From assembly GCF_017464355.1 (NCBI RefSeq), contig NZ_JAFUAG010000039.1, forward strand, positions 1 through 57,786: DNA of 57,786 nt, written 5' to 3'. Both the position numbers and the translations under genes were made by a program. The stretch is from Ruminococcus sp. (GTDB lineage Bacteria; Bacillota; Clostridia; Oscillospirales; Ruminococcaceae). Shown piece by piece: positions 52,098-57,786 of this stretch; position 1 is the first letter of the stretch, and the number at the start of each line of letters is the position of its first letter. The notes under the pieces were generated by a model. That model saw only the letters and a list, made by a program, of their open reading frames with translations. It was not told the origin of the DNA and ran no database searches.

Positions 52098-53495
52098 TTG
52101 TTCAATATTATTGCTATCCCTCTGGGGTGGATAATGAAGGGCTGCTACTACGTATTCAAGAATTACGGCGTAGCCCTGCTGGTATTTACGTTCATTACAA
52201 GGCTGCTGGTGTTCCCTATGAACATCAAACAGCAGAAGAGCACGGCGAGGATGTCCATGCTCAAGCCAAAGCTCGAACAGCTGGAAAAGAAGTACGGCAA
52301 GAACAAGCAGAAGCTCCAGGAAGAACAGATGGCACTGTACAGCGAGGCGGGCGTTAACCCCATGGCAAGCTGTCTGCCTATGCTGGTGATGATGATAATA
52401 CTCTTCGCCATGATACCTGTTATCTACGGCCCCCTTACCTACGTTTCAAATCTGGATAAGGACGACGTTAAGGCTTCCAACCAGATGATAAAGCAGGTGC
52501 ATATCGTAAGCGCTGAGGTCAAGGATAACAAGACCACCCTTGCAGAGCTGATAGAAGGCTATGAGGCTGACGGCAAGGACCCCTATGAGGAGCTGGAAAA
52601 GCTCTTTGAAGATGAAGATAAGTATCCCAAGTCCGCCAAGAGCTTTGATAAGGAGGGCGGCATGGATAACATTATGGAGGTCATAAAGCTCCATAATGAT
52701 ATAGATACTTTTATTACAAACGACAAGTATTTCGCACAGAACCTTATCGAGGGCAGACCCGAGCTGATGACCTTCGTGTTCGCACAGGATAAGTCAGCAG
52801 GTGACTATTCCGATGTTCTGGAGGTCATCTCCAAGGACGTGAAGACTTTCTCGGAAGACTTCAACTACAGTATGTTCGGCATCTATCTGGGAACTACCCC
52901 TTCCTGGAAGGATAACAAGATAAGCTGTCTTGTACCTGTACTCAGCTTCCTGCTGCAGCTGCTGGTCACTATAGTTTCCCAGCACTACCAGAAGAAGAAC
53001 AACCCCGATATGGCCAAGATGACAGGCTCGACCACGGCTATGCTCTACTTCATGCCCGTGTTCTCCCTGTGGATCACCTTCAAATATCCTATAGGTCTGG
53101 GTATGTACTGGTGCTTCTCCTCACTGTTCAGCCTGTTCCAGACTATCGTGCTGAACAAGATATATACTCCCGAGCACGTTGCTGAACTTGTTCAGCAGGA
53201 TATCGCCAAGCAGAAAGCCAGCGGCAAGCAGACCCTCATGCAGAAAATGGCTGAGGCTCAGCTGGTGGCAGCAGGCAAGGATCCCGCTGAGATAAGAAAG
53301 CAGGCGGGCGGCGATGATTATGAGGAGCCCAAGAAGAAGAGCAAGAACGAGATAAAACAGGAACAGCGCCAGAAGATCAACGAAGCAAGAAAACGTGCCG
53401 CTGAGGAAATGGACGAGGACGAAAAGGAACTCACCGATGAACAGCGGGAAAAGCTTCGCAGGGCGCGGGAAAAAATGGCAAAGAAATATAACTGA
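52098..53495 (+). CDS. yidC: Membrane protein insertase YidC/OxaA
   Basis: Inserts and folds membrane proteins with or without SecYEG. 465 residues. The Oxa1 core includes FTFITRLLVFPMNIKQQKS (first helix, with the conserved Arg), a cytoplasmic helical loop and three further helices (PVFSLWITFKYPIGLGMYW). An insertion of about 130 residues between helices (about 125-265), rich in charged residues, makes it longer than Bacillus SpoIIIJ. A basic tail ends in REKMAKKYN. It lacks the lipobox of Bacillus YidC. TTG 52098 follows GAGGAA. Confidence 0.94.
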   Translation: MFNIIAIPLGWIMKGCYYVFKNYGVALLVFTFITRLLVFPMNIKQQKSTARMSMLKPKLEQLEKKYGKNKQKLQEEQMALYSEAGVNPMASCLPMLVMMIILFAMIPVIYGPLTYVSNLDKDDVKASNQMIKQVHIVSAEVKDNKTTLAELIEGYEADGKDPYEELEKLFEDEDKYPKSAKSFDKEGGMDNIMEVIKLHNDIDTFITNDKYFAQNLIEGRPELMTFVFAQDKSAGDYSDVLEVISKDVKTFSEDFNYSMFGIYLGTTPSWKDNKISCLVPVLSFLLQLLVTIVSQHYQKKNNPDMAKMTGSTTAMLYFMPVFSLWITFKYPIGLGMYWCFSSLFSLFQTIVLNKIYTPEHVAELVQQDIAKQKASGKQTLMQKMAEAQLVAAGKDPAEIRKQAGGDDYEEPKKKSKNEIKQEQRQKINEARKRAAEEMDEDEKELTDEQREKLRRAREKMAKKYN

Positions 53496-53554
53496 TGAAT
53501 TTCACAGGATAAGGCCTGATGAGATAGATTTTATACGAGAGGAGAGCTTGACTT

Positions 53555-54370
53555 ATGAAACAGGAATTTACTGCCCCCACGGTGGAGGAGGCAAAGGCTC
53601 TGGCAGTGCAGGAGTTTGGTGTGAGCGAGGATAAGATCACATTTACAGTGATCGAAGAGCCTAAGAAGTCCCTTTTCGGTAAAGTAAAGGGCGATGCAAG
53701 AGTCGAGGCGGAGTACACTGAGACAAAAACTGATATTACCGTAAAGTACATCAAGAGAGTTCTGACAGGTATGGGCGTCGAGAATATCACTATCGAGGTT
53801 ACTGAGATAGAAAACGGCATTTCGCTGGAGATAAACGGCGACGGCTTTGCAGATATGATCGGTGCCAAGGGTGAACTGCTGGATTCTTTACAGTATCTGG
53901 CATCACTGGTATGCAACAAGGTGGACAGAGAGTATTTCAGGATCACTACCGATTCCAACGGTTTCCGTGAGAGAAGAAAGAAGCAGCTTGAAGAGCTGGC
54001 TGCCAAGATAGCCAACAATGTCAAGAAAAGCGGCAGGTCTTCCGCACTGGAGCCTATGAACCCTTATGAGAGAAGGATAATCCACGCAGCAGTTTCCGAG
54101 ATAGAGGGCGTTACCTCACAATCCAAGGGCGAAGAGCCTTACAGAAAGGTAATAATCAGCTCCACTAATCCCAGACGCGGCGGCGACAGGAGAGATTTCA
54201 GAAGAGGCGGCAAGGGCGGCAACAGAAGAAACGGCGGCGGAAGAAAGGGCGGCAGACGTCCTCAGAGCACAGGCTTTGATTTCACCACCAGCTTCGAGAA
54301 GGAGTACAAGAAGCCAAAGCCCGAGGATTCAATGCTGGGTTCGGGACTTTATTCCAAGATAGATATCTGA
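53555..54370 (+). CDS. jag: RNA-binding protein Jag (KhpB/EloR)
   Basis: A 271-residue KH-R3H protein that with KhpA tunes cell elongation and division in Firmicutes. It has a Jag-N domain (about 1-55, FTAPTVEEAKALAVQEFG and KKSLFGKVKGDARVE), a KH-like domain (about 75-150, MIGAKGELLDSLQYLASLVCNK) and an R3H domain (about 155-215, PYERRIIHAAVSEIEG). A Gly/Arg-rich tail of about 35 residues follows (RRGGDRRDFRRGGKGG), absent from Bacillus Jag. GAGGAGAG precedes ATG 53555. Last gene of the operon; a terminator follows. Confidence 0.94.
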   Translation: MKQEFTAPTVEEAKALAVQEFGVSEDKITFTVIEEPKKSLFGKVKGDARVEAEYTETKTDITVKYIKRVLTGMGVENITIEVTEIENGISLEINGDGFADMIGAKGELLDSLQYLASLVCNKVDREYFRITTDSNGFRERRKKQLEELAAKIANNVKKSGRSSALEPMNPYERRIIHAAVSEIEGVTSQSKGEEPYRKVIISSTNPRRGGDRRDFRRGGKGGNRRNGGGRKGGRRPQSTGFDFTTSFEKEYKKPKPEDSMLGSGLYSKIDI

Positions 54371-54380
54371 CATTAATAAT

Positions 54381-54418
54381 AAATGCCTTTCCGATAAGAT
54401 ACGGAAAGGCATTTTTTT
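54381..54418 (+). terminator. Rho-independent terminator after jag
   Basis: AAATGCCTTTCCG at 54381-54393 pairs perfectly with 54402-54414, loop of 8, then a run of T. It ends the rpmH operon. Confidence 0.93.
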
Positions 54419-54424
54419 ATTTTT

Positions 54425-54523
54425 ATCCCGATTTGGTTGTGTATTGTTTCCCCCGCCGAAGGCGGGGGAAACAATACGAAAAAGCCATTCTGTATCATCA
54501 GCAATACACTTCAAAATTGGGAG
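54425..54523 (-). repeat. About 100-base palindromic repeat, copy C
   Basis: Same orientation as copy B: ATCCCGATTTGG end, GTATTGTTTCCCCCGCC hairpin, AGCCATTCTGTATCATCAGC and AAAATTGGGAG end. It begins 7 bases after the jag terminator, just as copy A begins soon after the proS terminator. Confidence 0.85.
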
Positions 54524-54549
54524 TTATTTTTTACCGAAACGCTCCTCGG

Positions 54550-55389
54550 TCAGTTTTCTTTTTGGATATTCAACACATTTATCTCGGGATAGTTGAAAAT
54601 TCGCACAGGTATCACGCTGTTGCCAAGTCCTCGGCTGACGTACATGGTGGTATCACCGCTTTTGTATTCGCCTGCGGTGTATTCGGGGAAGAAGCCTTGG
54701 TCGGGGGCGACTATGCCGCCGATAAATGGCAGCCGCACCTGCCCGCCGTGGGCATGACCCGTGATTATCAGGTCAGGGGAGGAAAGCACATATTCTTCCT
54801 CTAAATACTGGGGCTCGTGGGCCAGGACGATGTGCAGGTCATTCGGGTCAACATTTTCAGAGAGCTTTGCAAGGGTGCCGTTGTAAAGGGCATTGTCTGC
54901 AAGACCCGTCATGGAAATGCCTTTTACGGGGAAAACAGTTTCGTTTTCGAGGATAGTGACCCCTGCGGCTTCCATGCCGTCATATAAATATTTCAGATCG
55001 CTGTCGCTGAGCCACATCTCGTGGTTTCCCGAGATGTAAAAGCAGGGCGATATCTTTGCCGCCTCCTGACAAAGCTTCACTGCCACATCAAGGTCGGTGT
55101 GGTTGCTGTCAACGATATCTCCCGTAAATACGATGATATCAGGCTCCTGCTCAGCGATCTTTTCAACCAGGCGCTTGTTGTCCCTGCCGAACTCTGCGTT
55201 GTGCAGGTCGGATATCTGCACTATCCTGAAGCCGTCAGCCTCACCGCTGACCTTGCTGTTTTTATAGGTATATTCATCTACAGTAAGGTGCTTGTTCTGA
55301 AAAATGCAGAACACCGTCAGCAGCAGTATAACTGCCAGCAAGATGATGATCTTCTTTTTTGAAAATTCAGGTTTTCTGTACAGCTGCAT
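54550..55389 (-). CDS. Membrane-anchored metallophosphoesterase (YkuE-like)
   Basis: A 279-residue calcineurin-fold phosphoesterase. A basic N-terminus and membrane helix (about 12-30) place the catalytic domain outside. Metal-site motifs are all present: QISDLHNAEFG (about 56), FTGDIVDSNH (about 86), SGNHEMW (about 121), LAHEP and TGHAHGGQV. Substrate unknown; YkuE-type members act on lipid or wall-linked phosphates. It starts 11 bases after the cardiolipin synthase stop, suggesting one operon for envelope lipid work. Confidence 0.9.
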   Translation of the reverse strand: MQLYRKPEFSKKKIIILLAVILLLTVFCIFQNKHLTVDEYTYKNSKVSGEADGFRIVQISDLHNAEFGRDNKRLVEKIAEQEPDIIVFTGDIVDSNHTDLDVAVKLCQEAAKISPCFYISGNHEMWLSDSDLKYLYDGMEAAGVTILENETVFPVKGISMTGLADNALYNGTLAKLSENVDPNDLHIVLAHEPQYLEEEYVLSSPDLIITGHAHGGQVRLPFIGGIVAPDQGFFPEYTAGEYKSGDTTMYVSRGLGNSVIPVRIFNYPEINVLNIQKEN

Positions 55390-55400
55390 GATGTCCCCCC

Positions 55401-57020
55401 TTAAAGCATAGGCGCGAAAATACGCAGTATTATGGAACAGAAACGGCTGGCAAAGCTCAGGTTCCTGATATCCTCATAGGTTATGCGGTGGCACCTGTTA
55501 AGGAACAGATCGTCAAAATCCTCCTTTATATCGGGGATACATGAGGTGTCCTGCATAAACACAGCGTCTTCAAAATGCAGGTAAAGGCTGCGGTAATCGA
55601 AATTTATGGTGCCCACCACAGCCCGCTTGTCATCGGAAAGGGTATTCTTCGCGTGAATGAACCCCGGCACATACTCATAAACCTTTACACCCATGTTAAG
55701 AAGTTCCAGATAATAGGAACGGGTAATGCACTGAATGTACCATTTATCGGGGATATGGGGAGTTATTATGCGCACATCGACCCCTGATTTCGCCGCCAGG
55801 TCAAGGGCGGAAAGTATCTCGTTATCGGGAATAAAATAGGGGGTGGTGATATAAACATATTTCTTCGCATTGTTTATCATGGAAAGATATACCATTCTGC
55901 CTATTTTTTCCGAATCAAGGGGAGTATCGCTGTAGGGAACCACAATGCCCTGTGTTTCGGGCTTTTCGGTGGGTTCAGATGGTCTGTACCTGTTGTAGAC
56001 TATGCTTTCCTGTGAGATGACCTCCCACATCTGTATGAACATCATTGTCAGGTTCCATACAGACTGCCCCCTCAGCATAACAGCAGTGTCCTTCCAGTGG
56101 CCGAAGCGGATAAGGCGGTTGATGTATTCGTCCGCAATATTTACACCGCCCGTAAAGCCCACATTTCCGTCAACTACCAGTATCTTGCGGTGGTCGCGGT
56201 TGTTCTGTATGGTGGACATCATGGGGCGGAAGCGGTTGAAGATAAGCACACGTCCGCCTGCTTTTTCAATGGCCTTGATGTCACGGGCAGGCATAGTGAA
56301 CTGTGAGCCCATGCCGTCAACTATAAGCTTTACCTCGACCCCTGCAAAGGCCTTTTCAATGAGGATATCGAGTATCTCGCCCCACATCTCGCCGTCGTCA
56401 ACTATAAAGTATTCCATAAAGATAAATTTCTCTGCACTTTTAAGTTCACGGACCATAGCTTCAAACTTATCTTCACCAAGAGGAAAGTAGGTTATGTCCT
56501 CGCAGCAGTAGGCAGGAAAGCCCGCACTGTCATCAAGGTAACGTATAAGCCTGTAAAGCTCGGGATCATCTTGTTTTATCTTATCGGTAAGCTCGGTGTC
56601 CTCGGGAAGAAAGTCCCGAGTATCAAGGTTTTTCTCAACATAAGCATTAGATACCTTGCGCTTGTAGGGCTGATTGCTCAGTATGATATATAGTATAGTA
56701 GTGAACACGGGGAATATCAGCAGAGGTACCAGCCATGCCAGCTTGTAGGCAGGGTTGCGGTCGGTGTTGACTATATATATAGCCACGCCTATGCCGATAG
56801 TCGAGAAAAATACCGATAGGTAGGTGTAGTTTGAACTCAGATAAGTAAAGGCCAGGAATATCTGAAGAAACTGCATAAGGAGCAGCAGGATAATGGTGGT
56901 CTTCTGTGAAAAGATGATATTGATGAGTTTCTTGGGCTTTTTGCGGCGCTTGGTGTATTTTGATCTCGGTTTTTTCTGGTTTATGGCGAAGCCGTCCTCA
57001 GATACATAGCGGGGTCTCAT
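55401..57020 (-). CDS. cls: Cardiolipin synthase, phospholipase-D type
   Basis: Joins two phosphatidylglycerol molecules into cardiolipin at the membrane. 539 residues. A basic N-terminal 35 residues is followed by two membrane helices and a third near 85-105 (the PLDc_N region, ending in NQPYKRK). Then come two catalytic HKD motifs: DHRKILVVDG (first) and FIHAKNTLSDDKRAVVGTINFD (second). ATG 57020 follows AAAGGAGG; the longer in-frame start at 57089 falls inside the promoter. It is transcribed toward oriC, against the fork direction of its neighbours. Confidence 0.93.
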   Translation of the reverse strand: MRPRYVSEDGFAINQKKPRSKYTKRRKKPKKLINIIFSQKTTIILLLLMQFLQIFLAFTYLSSNYTYLSVFFSTIGIGVAIYIVNTDRNPAYKLAWLVPLLIFPVFTTILYIILSNQPYKRKVSNAYVEKNLDTRDFLPEDTELTDKIKQDDPELYRLIRYLDDSAGFPAYCCEDITYFPLGEDKFEAMVRELKSAEKFIFMEYFIVDDGEMWGEILDILIEKAFAGVEVKLIVDGMGSQFTMPARDIKAIEKAGGRVLIFNRFRPMMSTIQNNRDHRKILVVDGNVGFTGGVNIADEYINRLIRFGHWKDTAVMLRGQSVWNLTMMFIQMWEVISQESIVYNRYRPSEPTEKPETQGIVVPYSDTPLDSEKIGRMVYLSMINNAKKYVYITTPYFIPDNEILSALDLAAKSGVDVRIITPHIPDKWYIQCITRSYYLELLNMGVKVYEYVPGFIHAKNTLSDDKRAVVGTINFDYRSLYLHFEDAVFMQDTSCIPDIKEDFDDLFLNRCHRITYEDIRNLSFASRFCSIILRIFAPML

Positions 57021-57060
57021 TTTGTCCTGCCTCCTTTTCTTTAAAAATGTATACAAAACC

Positions 57061-57089
57061 ATTATAACATCAATATTTTCCAATTGCAA
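57061..57089 (-). promoter_or_regulatory. Sigma-A type promoter of the cardiolipin synthase gene
   Basis: Minus strand TTGCAA (57089-57084) and TATAAT (57066-57061), spacer 17. It excludes the longer reading of cls. Confidence 0.78.
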
Positions 57090-57249
57090 TAGCTTTATGC
57101 ATAAAATAATATAATATCAGCGAGCATCAATTATTAGTTTTGTCTAATCAAAATAATAATTCAGATAAGCTGAACTTAATACAGAATAATGCAAAGAAAA
57201 ATTTCTTGGAATATTAACCATTTGTTTAAAATAAAAGTCGAAAAAGGGG

Positions 57250-57278
57250 TTGACTTTTGGGGCTAAACGAGGTATAAT
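57250..57278 (+). promoter_or_regulatory. rRNA operon promoter P1
   Basis: TTGACT at 57250-57255 and TATAAT at 57273-57278, spacer 17. It is preceded by AAAAAGGGG, a block repeated at P2. Confidence 0.88.
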
Positions 57279-57358
57279 AATTAAGCTGTCTGACAGAGAT
57301 GAAAAACTGAACGACAGATACCACGAAAAACTTTTTTCAAAAACCTTCCAAAAAGGGG

Positions 57359-57387
57359 TTGACAAACAGAAGAAAGTGTGGTATAAT
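57359..57387 (+). promoter_or_regulatory. rRNA operon promoter P2
   Basis: TTGACA at 57359-57364 and TATAAT at 57382-57387, spacer 17, perfect consensus. It is 109 bases after P1, with the same AAAAAGGGGTTGAC block and GTCTGACA shortly after each start site. Confidence 0.92.
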
Positions 57388-57576
57388 AAAGGAGTTGTCT
57401 GACAAAAGACAGGCAACGAAAAGGCATCTTGAAAATTGAACAACCGAGAATACGAAAACCCTTGAAAATACTTTGAGTAATTAAAGTATTCAAGTCAAGC
57501 AAAGACTAAAAAATGCAAAACGTTCAGTGAAACGAAACTGAGATTCTAAACAGCAGAAATGCTGATGGGATACAAC
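57388..57576 (+). promoter_or_regulatory. rRNA leader
   Basis: About 190 bases between P2 and the 16S start. TTGTCT followed by AGACAGGCAA (near 57394-57417) can pair; GGCATCTTGAAAATTGAACA near 57422 resembles the leader/antitermination segment common in Firmicutes rrn operons. It also carries the left half of the 16S processing stem, whose partner is outside the window. Confidence 0.6.
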
Positions 57577-57786
57577 TTTATTAAGAGTTTGATCCTGGCT
57601 CAGGACGAACGCTGGCGGCACGCTTAACACATGCAAGTCGAACGTGCGAAAGAGTGCTTGCACTCTCGAGCTAGTGGCGGACGGGTGAGTAACACGTGAG
57701 CAATCTGCCTTTCGGTGGGGGATACCAATTGGAAACGATTGTTAATACCCCATAACATAGATTTACCGCATGATAAATCTATCAAA
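57577..57786 (+). rRNA. rrs: 16S ribosomal RNA, 5' part (runs off the window)
   Basis: AGAGTTTGATCCTGGCTCAG at 57584-57603 equals E. coli positions 8-27, so the gene starts at about 57577. GACGAACGCTGGCGGC, ACATGCAAGTCGAACG and GGCGGACGGGTGAGTAACAC follow in order. Variable region V1 (GCGAAAGAGTGCTTGCACTC) is of Ruminococcus type. Only about the first 210 bases are included. Confidence 0.97.

Noticed and set aside
57144-57443. Minus-strand open frames over the rRNA promoters
   Set aside because: The region is occupied by two consensus rRNA promoters; the frames have no ribosome sites.

Overview
The window is a chromosomal segment around a replication origin. It comes from a Gram-positive anaerobe of the Clostridia, most likely a Ruminococcus (R. 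albus / R. flavefaciens type). The 16S rRNA 5' end at the right edge reads like a Ruminococcus sequence (compared from memory, not by search). The dnaA-dnaN-yaaA-recF-remB-gyrB-gyrA and rpmH-rnpA-yidD-yidC-jag blocks have the Firmicutes layout. A SpoIID-type protein, class B sortases, a CotH-kinase protein and no outer-membrane genes agree with this. Promoters are strikingly canonical: TTGACA/TATAAT-like boxes with 17-base spacers were found by eye in front of many genes.

Layout, left to right. 1-580 is a GC-rich palindromic patch without genes. 589-3009 encodes a cysteine desulfurase and ThiI (tRNA thiolation). 3411-9798 is an envelope block: CinA-type amidase, two tandem class B sortases, an SH3/SleB-type hydrolase, a SpoIID-like protein and Maf. 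9937-15136 holds an SGNH hydrolase, a DUF4358-like lipoprotein and an MBOAT acyltransferase (probable cell-surface O-acylation module), then a GNAT, a small membrane protein and archaeal-type ProS. 15453-23806 holds a PyrE-like phosphoribosyltransferase, a cytoplasmic alpha-galactosidase with a Nudix protein, a CotH-kinase surface protein, a Nif3 protein and a coiled-coil membrane protein. 24322-29862 is a four-gene MacAB-like exporter with two different adaptor proteins around one ATPase and one permease. 30180-34444 holds a CAP-domain protein, parB, parA, three identical parS sites and a divergent Noc-like gene. 34760-37287 holds three regulators or membrane proteins.

From 37706 to 50304 all genes lie on the minus strand: gyrA, two small membrane genes, gyrB, a membrane gene, remB, a small zinc-ribbon gene, recF, yaaA, a lipoprotein gene, dnaN, oriC and dnaA. 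From 51057 rightward lie rpmH, rnpA, yidD, yidC and jag. They are followed by a minus-strand cardiolipin synthase and metallophosphoesterase, and then by a tandem-promoter rRNA operon whose first 210 bases of 16S rRNA are present. Replication and ribosomal genes therefore diverge from oriC and are co-directional with the forks. Many of the genes in 1-19491 would be transcribed head-on to the left fork.

Three things stand out beyond ordinary annotation. (1) Four copies of a roughly 225-base, protein-free, cloverleaf-shaped repeat each sit inside the loop of a different transcription terminator hairpin; the terminator arms differ at every locus while the core is shared. (2) The origin carries repeated TGTTGAAAA (TTTTCAACA) boxes instead of the usual TTATCCACA. 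DnaA has a changed DNA-reading motif (Asn-His-Ser-Thr in place of Asp-His-Thr-Thr), and the same boxes form a second cluster 32 kb away. (3) The zinc-ribbon gene at 35585-36514 has a hairpin between its Shine-Dalgarno and start codon; folding it would reduce the gap from 33 to an ideal 9 bases.
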